Of a DNA stretch of 64,000 bases, positions 45,933-55,237 are shown one piece after another. This stretch comes from Paenibacillus sp. MBLB1832. GTDB taxonomy: Bacteria; Bacillota; Bacilli; Paenibacillales; NBRC-103111. The stretch lies in contig NZ_CP130319.1 in the NCBI RefSeq assembly GCF_032271945.1, positions 1,507,001 to 1,571,000 of the forward strand. The letters run 5' to 3'. The translations under genes and the position numbers were made by a program. Numbering within the stretch: the stretch's first letter is position 1; each line of letters opens with the position of its first letter. The notes beneath the pieces are model-generated. The model was given only the letters and a program-made list of their open reading frames with translations. It was not told where the DNA came from and made no database searches.

Positions 45933-47081
45933 GTGTTCGCCAAACTGAAAAACATTGATATTCCTATTGTTGTCATCCTGTTTGCGTTCATGGTTATCTC
46001 TACGATGCTGGTCTATAGTTCGTCGGTAGATCATCCAACGATTAACATTAGTATCACGAAGATATTGGCCTTGTATGCAGTCGGGCTAGCAGGTTTCTTG
46101 GCCTGCAGTCTGTTTGACTATCGTGTGCTCATACGGATTGCGCCTTACTTATACGGGATCGGAATCGTTTCGTTGATTGCTGTTTATTTTTTTGGTAAAA
46201 AAATACATGGTGCCCGCGGCTGGTTTGAATTGCCAGGTGGTTTGACCTTTCAACCCGCGGAGCTCGTGAAGCTTATTCTCATTATTTGCATTACAGCGCT
46301 TCTCGCCAAACGAGGGGGAGATCTGCTGCAAGTAAAGAGCGATATTATTCCCGTCGGGCTTGCTGTGCTCATTCCGTTCATGCTTGTGCTCATCCAGCCA
46401 GATTTAGGGAATGCGATTATTTTCATCATTATTTTGCTGGGGATGCTGTGGATCGGCAATATCAAATATTCACAAGTGCTGATTAGCATCGTTATCGTTG
46501 TTGGCGTTGGATTTCTAATGCTGACCGTGTATAAGCATTTCCATGATGCCCTATTCGAATTGCTCAAAGGCTATGGATTCAGCCACTGGATGGATCGTAT
46601 CGATACGTTCTTGTACCCTCAGGATGTGTCTGCGGACGATAATTATCAAGTTCGCAATGCGGTGCGCGCCATTGGTTCTGGTGGACTGGAAGGCGAGGGC
46701 TTCCTGCACGGAACTTCGGTGCACAGTAACTTCATTCCGTTCGCTTATTCGGATTCCATCTTTGTCGTTGTAGGCGAAGAGTTCGGCTTCCGTGGTTCTG
46801 CCGTTTTGCTGCTCATTTACTTCATGTTGATCTATCGCATGATTCTGATTTCCATTCAAAGCGCGCAACTAGGCGGTGCCTATATTGTGGTTGGCGTTGT
46901 CTCGATGTTCGTATTTCAAATTTTTGAAAATGTGGGCATGATGATCGGCATTATGCCCTTAACGGGGATCACGCTTCCTTTCGTCAGCTATGGGGGAACC
47001 TCGCTGCTCATAAACATGCTGTCACTCGGTCTTGTTATGAGTGTGAAACTGCATCAGGAGCGAGCGCCAGAATTATTCTAA
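45933..47081 (+). CDS. rodA: RodA/FtsW/SpoVE-type SEDS glycosyltransferase
   Basis: Polytopic SEDS protein that polymerises peptidoglycan glycan strands together with a class B PBP. About ten membrane segments, with GARGWFELPGGLTFQPAELVKLILI, VLIQPDLGNAIIFIIILLGM and PLTGITLPFVSYGGTSLLINM. RodA rather than FtsW is inferred from the mreBCD context. 382 residues. GTG start 7 bases after minD with AGGATGAT upstream. Last gene of the mre-min unit. Confidence 0.93.
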   Translation: MFAKLKNIDIPIVVILFAFMVISTMLVYSSSVDHPTINISITKILALYAVGLAGFLACSLFDYRVLIRIAPYLYGIGIVSLIAVYFFGKKIHGARGWFELPGGLTFQPAELVKLILIICITALLAKRGGDLLQVKSDIIPVGLAVLIPFMLVLIQPDLGNAIIFIIILLGMLWIGNIKYSQVLISIVIVVGVGFLMLTVYKHFHDALFELLKGYGFSHWMDRIDTFLYPQDVSADDNYQVRNAVRAIGSGGLEGEGFLHGTSVHSNFIPFAYSDSIFVVVGEEFGFRGSAVLLLIYFMLIYRMILISIQSAQLGGAYIVVGVVSMFVFQIFENVGMMIGIMPLTGITLPFVSYGGTSLLINMLSLGLVMSVKLHQERAPELF

Positions 47082-47098
47082 TTCGTGCTATTTTGTGC

Positions 47099-47136
47099 AA
47101 ATCCCAACTTGTTGCATAACAGGTTGGGATTTTTTC
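47099..47136 (+). terminator. Terminator of the mreB-rodA operon
   Basis: 12-bp stem (47099-47110 with 47121-47132, one G-U) of the form AAATCCCAACTT, 10-base loop, T6. Confidence 0.9.
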
Positions 47137-47139
47137 ATA

Positions 47140-47168
47140 TTGACAATAAAGCGTTTTCAAAATATAGT
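47140..47168 (+). promoter_or_regulatory. Promoter of the SLH-anchored GH13 gene
   Basis: Perfect TTGACA (47140-47145), 17-base spacer, TATAGT (47163-47168). The spacer contains one cre-like box. Confidence 0.75.
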
Positions 47169-47200
47169 TAGAGACAAATACATGCTTTGAAAACGCTTAA
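47148..47200. promoter_or_regulatory. Pair of inverted cre-like (CcpA/LacI-family) boxes
   Basis: AAGCGTTTTCAAA (47149-47161) and TTTGAAAACGCTT (47186-47198) are exact reverse complements; the first lies in the promoter spacer, the second just after the expected start. TGAAAACGCTT resembles the cre core TGAAAGCGCTTTCA. Confidence 0.6.
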
Positions 47201-47222
47201 AAACCTAAGGGCAATGCTTTTT

Positions 47223-47280
47223 GAACGGTTTCCCGTTCGAAACAACCCCGGTATCTCTGTTTCGAGATGGCGGGGTTTTT
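47223..47280 (+). terminator. Two leader hairpins ending in a terminator, upstream of the GH13 gene
   Basis: Hairpin 1: GAACGG-TTTC-CCGTTC (47223-47238). Hairpin 2: AACCCCG (47244-47250) with its complement (47271-47277), inner stem ATCTC/GAGAT, then TTTTT to 47280. It lies downstream of the promoter, so it would end the leader unless relieved. Confidence 0.6.
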
Positions 47281-47314
47281 GCGTCTATATGGGCCGTTTT
47301 TTTCTCTTATTTGC

Positions 47315-47326
47315 GCAAACGTTTGC
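47315..47326. promoter_or_regulatory. LacI-type palindrome GCAAACGTTTGC
   Basis: A perfect 12-base palindrome 29 bases before the GH13 start codon, typical of LacI-family operators. Confidence 0.55.
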
Positions 47327-47355
47327 ACTAATTGAAATGAGGAGGAATTGCAATC

Positions 47356-50300
47356 ATGAAGGTAATATCATCTCCAAGAGGATTTTCTTACAGGGCACTT
47401 CTAACCGCACTGTTGCTGATGGTCCAACTGTTGGCGGGGTTATTTCCGTCACGCGTATTTGCGGCGGACATCCCTGTAAACACAGGTATTGAACAACCAG
47501 GTGGAAAAACGCAATGGTATTTGGCTGGAATTCAAGACTGGAACAATCAAAATCCTGAAACCAAAATGAAACATATCGTTGGCGATTATTATGAATTTTC
47601 CAAAGACTTACAAGCTGGGCACTATGAATTTAAATTTGTTAAGAACGGCACATGGGAAGGCTTTAGCGATAACGGAGGTAACTTTGCTTTCGATCTTGCC
47701 ACAGCCACCAATGTGAAGTTCTACATCAACGAAGGGTTGAATCTGGCGAAAATTTCAATTCCAGGTGTTCATGGCTTGGAGCAATATGTACCGCAGAAGG
47801 CGGATAATCAATGGCCGCGCCTAGTAGGCGATATTCAAACCTTGTTTGGTGAGCCTGAATGGTCACCTTCCCAAGCAGCACAGTTTTTCGTCGACTATAA
47901 CCTTAATGGTACGGTGTATAAGCTGCAGCGTACGATTCCAGCGGGCAGCTATAAAGCGAAGGTGACCTTCTCGAATGACTGGAATAACAACGACTATGGC
48001 GGACCAGAGGGGGACCTCAAGCTTGTAACGCTCGATGAAGCGAATGTGACATTTTCCATCGATTACTCCGCTTCGAACAAGTTGTTGTCGCATGATTACG
48101 TAGCGAAGGACAGCGTGTTTGATGGGCAGATCAAGAAGGATGGCATCGTTTTTGACAGCCGTTCGATTACGTATAAGAAGCCTTTCGGGGCCATCAAAGC
48201 GGGCAATGAGGACCTGACACTTCGCATTTCTGCGAACAAAGGCGATGTGCAATTTGCCAAGGCGGAGCTGACAGCGCCTGATGGATTATCGAATGCTTTT
48301 ATGATGAGGAAGGCAACGACTGTTGAGGGGAAAGATTATTTCGAAGTCTCCATTCCTAAAAGTACGTTCGCTGGCAAAATCGGCATCTGGGGTTATAAAT
48401 TTATCCTAGTAGACGGGTCAACGAAAGTCGAGTACGGGGATGATGGCGCAAGCGGCGCTACGGGCAGCACGAGCGATGAAGGCGCATTGCCCTACAATTT
48501 GACGGTATATGATCCTAATTATCAAACGCCAGATTGGATGAAAAATGCGGTTGTCTATCAAATTTTCCCTGACCGCTTTTTCGATGGGAATTCGGCAAAC
48601 AATCGAGCCAAACTAGCGGATGGCGCTAGAGGCGCTTTGGAAAGTCAGTATGCCACGTCGAAAGGCGGGCAGAAGCTGCAATATTTTGATGGCGGCGTAG
48701 CGAATGATCCAGCCAGCACACAAGTGTGGGGAACATGGGGTGACTTCCCAGAAAATCCAGATCGGAAAACACCAGTCAATGCCCCATATTATCCCGATGC
48801 GAAGACAGACGGGGCTTGGACGAATGAATTTTATGGGGGAGATATTCAAGGGATTCAGCAGAAACTCGGATATCTGAAAGCTTTAGGTGTCACGGCAGTT
48901 TATTTGAACCCTGTCTCTTGGGCGGCTTCCAATCATAAATATGATGCGACGGATTATAAGCATCTAGATCCGATGTTTGGGGTTCCGGTGTACAACACCC
49001 CGAATGATCCTGCTTCAGGATTAGATTACGCGAAGACACGCGAAGCCTCCGATGCAGCGTTTCTAACGTTCACGAAAGCTGCGAAAGCCGTTGGAATTAA
49101 AGTCATCAACGATGGCGTATTCAACCATGTGGGCGATGATTCCATTTATTTTGACCGATATGAGAAATATCCAGAGATTGGCGCATACGAGTACTGGTCC
49201 AAGGTGTACGACCGGATGAAAGCGACAAATGAGACGAAACAACAGGCGGAAGAAGCGGTTAAGTTGGTGTTCACGTCCCAAATTAATCCGATGACAGGCC
49301 AGCACTACCAATATCCAGAAGACTTCAAATATACAACCTGGTTCACCGTTTTGAATGAAAAAGTGAAGGACAGAGACACGGCGAACCTGCACTACAAGTA
49401 CGACGCATGGTGGGGTTACGACTCCTTGCCTGTGATGGATGCGAAGGACCCGCAAACTGTGGCAACCGAATTGCTGCCAGCGGACACGATGTCCCTGCCT
49501 GGCCAGCATGAGTGGAACAATATCGACTATCGCGATATGGTCATTGGTCATGATGTTTCAGGATTGAACCCTGCCGCAGCACAAACCGAGATGCAAGCCG
49601 CGAACTCGCAGCGTTGGCTGTGGATGGGGGCTAACGGCTGGCGTTTAGACGTCGCTCCTGATGTGTCCAGCGGTACATGGCAGAAGTTCCGTGAAGCGGT
49701 CAAATCAACGAAAGGATTACTCGATGGGAATGGCGATCCGATTGAAGATCCTGTGATTTTGGGCGAGGAATGGGGCGTTGCTACGCGATTCTTGCTAGGG
49801 GATCAGTTTGATTCGGTGATGAACTACCGTTTCCGTAACGCGATTCAAAGCTTTATGAACTCAGGCAACAGCGCTGTGCTCAATGAGAAACTCGAAGCTG
49901 TACGCGAGGATTATCCGAAACAAGCATGGCAAGCGATGCTGAACCTGGTGGATTCGCACGATACGACGCGTTCAGCAACAATTTACGATCATCCAGAGTG
50001 GGAAGAAGAACATTTGAAAATAGCGCCTGATGCCAGCCCGCGTGCATTGAAGCTGCAGGAGTTGACCGCCATTTTCCAAATGGGCTATCCAGGCGCACCG
50101 ACAATTTACTATGGTGATGAAGTTGGCTTAACAGGTACGAAGGATCCCGATTCACGCCGAACCTTCCCGTGGGAACGTGTGACAGAGCAAGGGAATGGAA
50201 CCTACACGGGTAACGGGGATTATGCAAGTATTTTAAATGTGTATCAGAAAGCCGCTAAAATTCGCAATGAGAATGCTGTTTTCCGCACAGGTGATCTGAA

Positions 50301-53300
50301 GGTTGCTTATGCGAACGATGATGTCATTGTCTATGCTCGTAAAAATGAGACTAAAGGTGCCCTGCTCGTCATTAATCGTAATTCGACCGCCAAAACGGTT
50401 CATGCGAATGTAGCTGGCTTCTTGCCTGAAGGATTAACCTTGGTTGATCAACTCTATGGTCAAGTGCAAGGATCTGTCGTGGATGGCAGCATTGATCTAA
50501 CGATCCCAGCGCAAACAGGACTGATGATGGTGTCCACAGCTAATCTACAGGTTGTTCCACAGGTGCAAGGTAGTGCAGCAGTTGGCGGCAATCATCGTGT
50601 CGATCTGACATGGGATGCTGTAGTGGGTGCAGAGAGCTATCACATTTATCGAGCTGCGATTGAGGGTGGTCAAGTCACGCTGGTTGGGACGACGGCAACG
50701 ACCTCATGGACAGATACGGCGATTGTCAACGGAACGAAATACTATTATGCCGTTACGGCGGTAAAAGGAAGCGGGGAAAGCTTCCTCAGCGATATGGTTT
50801 CGGCTACTCCAGCATTTGAAATTGGTTATGTAGGTGTGCCATCTTCGGTGACAGAAGCCGTGTACTTACAGGTTGGTCATAATGTCGGTAAAATTAGAAC
50901 TGAAATCGGTGTGGATGGGGTAACGAATGATCCAGCCAACTCGGGGAAAGAAGCACCGAACCTATTAGCAAGCTTGGTTTATTATAAACAAGGCACAGAT
51001 CCTGCTTATGCTCAAGAATCGAAGCTTCGGTATGAGTCCGACAGTGCGGGCAACAAAGTGTATTGGGCATCTTTTGAACCGACGGAGTCAGGTTTCTATG
51101 ATTATTTTGTGAAAGCCTCGATGGACAATGGCGAGCATTACACCCCGTCGTCGATCGTGTCACTTCAGGTTTTTGCCAATGTAGACGACCAGACACCACC
51201 TGCCGCTCCAGCGCTGGCGAATATTACAGTGGAATCTAATCGCGTTGCTCTGAATTGGGCATTGAGCGATGATTCAGTCGCGGGCTTCGAAATTTATAAG
51301 AAGACAGTTACGGAGGCTACTTATCATAAAATTGCCACCGTAGCTAAGTCACAAATGACGTATATTGATTATGCGGTAAGCAATGATACCGCCTATACGT
51401 ATCGGGTTGCTGCCTATGATGCTGGCTATAATCGCGCTTTCTCCGAGGAGCGGGCTGTGATGCCGAAATTGGTAATGGTGGATGTGCTGCTAAGACTGCG
51501 TCTGCCAGATTATACGCCATCTACGGATGACATCTTCATTGCAGGGGATTTCAATGGCTGGAATTCAAGCGGTAATCAGCTGCAAGTGCCAAGTGGTGCG
51601 ACAGATCGCAGAGTCGTAGAATACAGCTTCAAGATGATGGCAGGCAAGACCATTCAGTACAAATACACCCGAGGTACATGGAATACGGAAGCTTTCACTA
51701 GTCATTCTCGTCAGGAAAACGATACGACTGATTATGGCAATTGGGCATACAGCTCTGAAAATACGAACATGCATCTGACCATTTCCAATCAAGGTGATAA
51801 CAAAATGGTTGTAGAGGACAACGTGCTTCGCTGGGTGGATATGCCAATGTCCATATCGATGCCGCGCATATCCTTTGGGGATGATATCGTGTATTCCACG
51901 GAAGACAGCACAATGAAGTTGAAAGCTGTCGTACCTTACGGCGTCAACTTTACAATTAACGGTGTGCCGATATCCGCAGGAAGCATGGATGCTTTCGGGC
52001 ATGTGGACATGGGCAGCATTCCTTTGAAAACGGGCTTAAACACATTCGTGCTTCATATTGAACCGAGTGCTGCAACATTGAATCAACCGTGGTACGAAGA
52101 TAAGGGTCGGAAAAACCAAGCAACGAAAACCGTAACGATCTCCGTGACACGGACGAGTGAAGACCCATCGACACCAGATACACCGTCGAATCCAACACCA
52201 ACACCAGCGAATCCTCCAGTGGGTTCACAAGGCGTTCATGATCAATTGGTTTCACCTGCCGATTTCAAAAAGAATGCCGACGGCAGCTTAACGGTAGATG
52301 TCGATAGCGAGCACGAAGGGATTCGCATGCCAATTGCCGTTATTAACGGTGCGGGAGCGGCCCCAATTATCGTTCAAAAAGAGAACATAGCTGTAACATT
52401 GCCATCCGATGTACTACAACGTGTGCAAGCCCTTGTGCCAGCGGAATTCCTGCAGGATGCACAAGTTCATATGACGGTTGCACCTGTAAGCGAGGCAGGC
52501 AATGAGAAGCTGTTAGCACACCCAGGGATAAGCCTTGCTAGCACAGTGTTTGATTTCACATTGTCTGTCGTGACGAAAGACAATAAGGTCTATACATTAA
52601 CGAAATTTGATAAGCCGATTACCTTAACGTTCAAACTATTGCCAGGAGCTGACCACAAGCTCACAGCTGCTTATTATGTACGTGATGATGGCACGATTGA
52701 ATATGTTGGCGGCACGATTCTTGGTGACTTGCTGACAGTTAATGTGAGTCATTTCAGTCAATATGCAGCTCTTCAATTGAATAAAGTCTATACAGACGTA
52801 TCCGCAGATCATTGGGCGTTCTCCGTGATCAAGGAGCTAAGTGCCAAACATATCCTTGAAGGTATGACAGATTCGTTGTTTGCACCAGAAAACCAAGTAA
52901 CGAGAGGGCAATTTGCTGCCTTGCTTGTAAGAGCTCTTGGTAAAGAAGGGGTAGGCGAGGCGCAGCCATTCAATGATATTGAAGCAGGCGCTTGGTACGA
53001 ATCCTACGTAGCAGCTGCTTATCAGCTTGGTATCATAACAGGACGTGATGAGCACCACTTTGCGCCAGATGAACCGATCACGCGTGAAGAGATGGCGGCG
53101 ATGATCGTTCGTGCCTACCAAGTGATGCACGATGGTTCGGCGACTGCTGTGGCAGAGGGGACTCCATCATTTACAGATGCTGACTCGATAAGCAAGTGGG
53201 CGTTGGCAAGTGTTGAGCAGGCTGTTAGTCTGGGGCTTCTACACGGTAGAGAGGAGCATTCATTTGCTCCGCAAGGCATCACAACACGCGCGGAAAGCGC

Positions 53301-53331
53301 ACAGGTTATCTACAATTTGCTTCAACCTTAA
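47356..53331 (+). CDS. SLH-anchored multidomain GH13 amylase/pullulanase-type enzyme
   Basis: Extracellular alpha-glucan hydrolase of 1991 residues. In order: signal peptide (to about 37); two pullulanase-type X25-like modules (about 50-130 and 150-250); an N-terminal beta-sandwich; GH13 catalytic domain (about 390-1030) with VYQIFPDRFFDGN, GVFNHVGD, nucleophile Asp765 in GWRLDVAPD, acid/base Glu804 in LGEEWG, and Asp869 in VDSHDTTRS; FnIII modules at about 1066-1155 and 1278-1370; a starch-binding-like module at 1376-1495 (FIAGDFNGWN); a Pro/Thr linker near 1604-1620; and three SLH domains from about 1811. This resembles amylopullulanases; the type-I pullulanase motif YNWGYDP is absent, so bond specificity is open. 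GAGGAGG site. Accessory insertion between rodA and spoIVFA. Confidence 0.93.
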   Translation: MKVISSPRGFSYRALLTALLLMVQLLAGLFPSRVFAADIPVNTGIEQPGGKTQWYLAGIQDWNNQNPETKMKHIVGDYYEFSKDLQAGHYEFKFVKNGTWEGFSDNGGNFAFDLATATNVKFYINEGLNLAKISIPGVHGLEQYVPQKADNQWPRLVGDIQTLFGEPEWSPSQAAQFFVDYNLNGTVYKLQRTIPAGSYKAKVTFSNDWNNNDYGGPEGDLKLVTLDEANVTFSIDYSASNKLLSHDYVAKDSVFDGQIKKDGIVFDSRSITYKKPFGAIKAGNEDLTLRISANKGDVQFAKAELTAPDGLSNAFMMRKATTVEGKDYFEVSIPKSTFAGKIGIWGYKFILVDGSTKVEYGDDGASGATGSTSDEGALPYNLTVYDPNYQTPDWMKNAVVYQIFPDRFFDGNSANNRAKLADGARGALESQYATSKGGQKLQYFDGGVANDPASTQVWGTWGDFPENPDRKTPVNAPYYPDAKTDGAWTNEFYGGDIQGIQQKLGYLKALGVTAVYLNPVSWAASNHKYDATDYKHLDPMFGVPVYNTPNDPASGLDYAKTREASDAAFLTFTKAAKAVGIKVINDGVFNHVGDDSIYFDRYEKYPEIGAYEYWSKVYDRMKATNETKQQAEEAVKLVFTSQINPMTGQHYQYPEDFKYTTWFTVLNEKVKDRDTANLHYKYDAWWGYDSLPVMDAKDPQTVATELLPADTMSLPGQHEWNNIDYRDMVIGHDVSGLNPAAAQTEMQAANSQRWLWMGANGWRLDVAPDVSSGTWQKFREAVKSTKGLLDGNGDPIEDPVILGEEWGVATRFLLGDQFDSVMNYRFRNAIQSFMNSGNSAVLNEKLEAVREDYPKQAWQAMLNLVDSHDTTRSATIYDHPEWEEEHLKIAPDASPRALKLQELTAIFQMGYPGAPTIYYGDEVGLTGTKDPDSRRTFPWERVTEQGNGTYTGNGDYASILNVYQKAAKIRNENAVFRTGDLKVAYANDDVIVYARKNETKGALLVINRNSTAKTVHANVAGFLPEGLTLVDQLYGQVQGSVVDGSIDLTIPAQTGLMMVSTANLQVVPQVQGSAAVGGNHRVDLTWDAVVGAESYHIYRAAIEGGQVTLVGTTATTSWTDTAIVNGTKYYYAVTAVKGSGESFLSDMVSATPAFEIGYVGVPSSVTEAVYLQVGHNVGKIRTEIGVDGVTNDPANSGKEAPNLLASLVYYKQGTDPAYAQESKLRYESDSAGNKVYWASFEPTESGFYDYFVKASMDNGEHYTPSSIVSLQVFANVDDQTPPAAPALANITVESNRVALNWALSDDSVAGFEIYKKTVTEATYHKIATVAKSQMTYIDYAVSNDTAYTYRVAAYDAGYNRAFSEERAVMPKLVMVDVLLRLRLPDYTPSTDDIFIAGDFNGWNSSGNQLQVPSGATDRRVVEYSFKMMAGKTIQYKYTRGTWNTEAFTSHSRQENDTTDYGNWAYSSENTNMHLTISNQGDNKMVVEDNVLRWVDMPMSISMPRISFGDDIVYSTEDSTMKLKAVVPYGVNFTINGVPISAGSMDAFGHVDMGSIPLKTGLNTFVLHIEPSAATLNQPWYEDKGRKNQATKTVTISVTRTSEDPSTPDTPSNPTPTPANPPVGSQGVHDQLVSPADFKKNADGSLTVDVDSEHEGIRMPIAVINGAGAAPIIVQKENIAVTLPSDVLQRVQALVPAEFLQDAQVHMTVAPVSEAGNEKLLAHPGISLASTVFDFTLSVVTKDNKVYTLTKFDKPITLTFKLLPGADHKLTAAYYVRDDGTIEYVGGTILGDLLTVNVSHFSQYAALQLNKVYTDVSADHWAFSVIKELSAKHILEGMTDSLFAPENQVTRGQFAALLVRALGKEGVGEAQPFNDIEAGAWYESYVAAAYQLGIITGRDEHHFAPDEPITREEMAAMIVRAYQVMHDGSATAVAEGTPSFTDADSISKWALASVEQAVSLGLLHGREEHSFAPQGITTRAESAQVIYNLLQP

Positions 53332-53338
53332 TAGGAGG

Positions 53339-53367
53339 AACAAGCTGCCGCGAGGCAGCTTGTTTTT
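53339..53367 (+). terminator. Terminator of the GH13 gene
   Basis: 11-bp stem AACAAGCTGCC (53339-53349 with 53354-53364), GCGA tetraloop, T5. Confidence 0.9.
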
Positions 53368-53383
53368 GTACATCGGAACGATC

Positions 53384-53424
53384 ACATAATCTTGTCCATG
53401 GCCTCATAGGCTGTACTATGAGGC
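53384..53424 (+). promoter_or_regulatory. SigE-like promoter and 9-bp inverted repeat before spoIVFA
   Basis: ACATAAT (53384-53390), 14 bases, CATAGGCT (53405-53412) loosely fits SigE. The -10 lies within a perfect inverted repeat GCCTCATAG (53401-53409) and CTATGAGGC (53416-53424) with a 6-base spacer. Confidence 0.3.
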
Positions 53425-53443
53425 TCGATATGGAGGGGATATC

Positions 53444-54346
53444 ATGGGTTCAAACGATAAAGTGAAACAACGGCGTCTGGAGCGACTTCGCCATTTGCGG
53501 GAATCGTCCGACGTTTCGCAGGGGAATGGCAGTTCTTTTCGCGCATCAACAACATCATCAGCTTCTCCACCGACCGAGTTCCTCTTGCCTCCGCGGCCGC
53601 CGCAGGACGAGATTTCTTTGCCTTTGTATGCCGATGCGGAGTGGAGAAGGCGAATGGAAGACCCTGAATTTGCTTGGAGGCAGAAAATGAAGATGGAGAA
53701 GGGCGGCTTTGATCCAGGGAATGGCCTTTTTACCCCACCGACTCCGAGAACTATCGCATTGAAATTGCTCATTAGCGGCATGCTATTTGCAGCGATTTAT
53801 GGCATGTTCCAAGTGAACAAGCCATGGGCAATGAAGGGAAAGCTGATCATCACGGAGGCGCTTTCGCGGTCTTATGATTTCACCGCGTTTTCGACGTGGT
53901 ATACGGATAAATTCGGCAGTTCGCCTGCGTTCATTCCAAGCTTCAATCGAACAGGGAATGAGGCGGTCAAAGTAAGCACGACATCACGGTCTCTGTTCGC
54001 GCCTGCTAAGGGAAGCATCATTGTGCGCTACGACGGTTCTTCGCACAAGGGCGTCAATTTGAAGACGGCGGCCTTTGCGCCTGTGTACGCCGTGGACACA
54101 GGACAAGTGATTTTTGCAGGAACAGCTGCGGAAACAGGGCAGACGATCGTTATCCGCCACCCTGGCGGGCTTGAGTCAACGTATGGCGGCCTCAGCGAGA
54201 TTAGTGTTGCTGTAGGGGATTGGATGAAGGTGGGAGAGCCGATTGGGAAAGCTTCCGCACAAGATCCAGCCAAAGGGACCATGTACTTTTCCGTGCTAAA
54301 AGAGGGATTGAGCATCAATCCGGCGGATGTGATTAATTTTGATTAA
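53444..54346 (+). CDS. spoIVFA: Stage IV sporulation protein FA (M23-like inhibitor/scaffold)
   Basis: In B. subtilis SpoIVFA holds SpoIVFB inactive in the outer forespore membrane until the SpoIVB signal arrives. A charged, proline-rich cytoplasmic region of about 100 residues precedes one membrane segment (about 103-122) and a C-terminal LytM/M23-like fold (about 195-300). The zinc ligands are degenerate: HKGVNL instead of HxGxD, TYGGL instead of YAHL, MYFSVL instead of HLHF, consistent with a non-catalytic role. 300 residues, GGAGGGG site. spoIVFB starts 8 bases before the stop. Confidence 0.9.
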   Translation: MGSNDKVKQRRLERLRHLRESSDVSQGNGSSFRASTTSSASPPTEFLLPPRPPQDEISLPLYADAEWRRRMEDPEFAWRQKMKMEKGGFDPGNGLFTPPTPRTIALKLLISGMLFAAIYGMFQVNKPWAMKGKLIITEALSRSYDFTAFSTWYTDKFGSSPAFIPSFNRTGNEAVKVSTTSRSLFAPAKGSIIVRYDGSSHKGVNLKTAAFAPVYAVDTGQVIFAGTAAETGQTIVIRHPGGLESTYGGLSEISVAVGDWMKVGEPIGKASAQDPAKGTMYFSVLKEGLSINPADVINFD

Positions 54347-55214
54347 ATGGGGCGCGACGAGGTATCGGTTTCATCCGCTTTTCACCATTGTTCTGATCGG
54401 CTGCGCCCTAACTGGCTATTTCTTGGAAGCCATCACCTTATTCGGTATCGTACTCATTCATGAGCTGGGACATCTCACCGCGGCAAGAGGCTTTGGATGG
54501 CGGATACAAGAGGTTCAGCTACTGCCCTTTGGCGGGGTATTAATTGTAGATGAGTTAGGAACCACATCAACCCGTGAGGAGCTCATTGTTGCCTTGGCGG
54601 GCCCTCTTCAACACGTGTGGTTGATACTGGTGGCGATGCTGATGAAATCACTCGATCTGGGAAGCAGCAACTGGTGGGACTATTTCATTGAAGCTAATCT
54701 CATGATCGGATTATTTAACCTGATCCCTGCGATGCCGCTCGATGGCGGCAAAGTTATGCAATGTTTATTAGGCTATTTAATGTCATACCATAACGCAATC
54801 GTTTATTCCGTCTGGATAAGTATGATCTTAAGCTTCTCGATTATTATCATGGCGGTCATCCAACTCCTTCACGGACAATTACCAATAAACTTTCTGGTCA
54901 TCGGATTGTTTCTACTGATGTCGAATTGGTATGCGTATCGGCAAATTCCGTATCACTTCCTACGCTTCCTAATGGGGCGGGGCATCCGTGTGGGTCAACT
55001 GCTAAGCCGCGGCACTAGAGCACAGCCGATTGTGATTACGAAGCAGCTTACGATGGCGGAAACGTTGAAACTTTTTATGCGGGAAAAATATCATTTGATC
55101 TACGTGGTCAACGAAGTTGGACGTATTCAAGCGGTGCTGCCCGAACAGCAAATTGTAGGCGGTTATCTAGATGGGAAAAAACCAGGGAGTGCAGTTTCCG
55201 ATCTTTTCATGTAA
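54339..55214 (+). CDS. spoIVFB: Stage IV sporulation protein FB, intramembrane metalloprotease
   Basis: Site-2-type protease that cleaves pro-SigK in the mother cell. HELGH (His41, Glu42, His45) and NLIPAMPLDGGK (Asp135) are the zinc ligands and catalytic Glu; six or so membrane segments; a C-terminal CBS domain (residues about 220-291) senses ATP in the B. subtilis protein. 291 residues. The start appears to be a TTG at 54339, overlapping spoIVFA by 8 bases, with a weak site. Confidence 0.94.
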   Translation: MIKWGATRYRFHPLFTIVLIGCALTGYFLEAITLFGIVLIHELGHLTAARGFGWRIQEVQLLPFGGVLIVDELGTTSTREELIVALAGPLQHVWLILVAMLMKSLDLGSSNWWDYFIEANLMIGLFNLIPAMPLDGGKVMQCLLGYLMSYHNAIVYSVWISMILSFSIIIMAVIQLLHGQLPINFLVIGLFLLMSNWYAYRQIPYHFLRFLMGRGIRVGQLLSRGTRAQPIVITKQLTMAETLKLFMREKYHLIYVVNEVGRIQAVLPEQQIVGGYLDGKKPGSAVSDLFM

Positions 55215-55237
55215 AATAACGGGTGAGGTGAACCTGT

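Noticed and set aside
47187-47492. 101-codon plus-strand open frame across the GH13 leader
   Set aside because: It spans the leader hairpins, the LacI-type operator and the start of the GH13 gene in another frame; start region lacks a ribosome binding site.
47356-53331. Type-I pullulanase
   Set aside because: The YNWGYDP motif is not found; only general GH13 motifs are present, so a narrower name is not justified.
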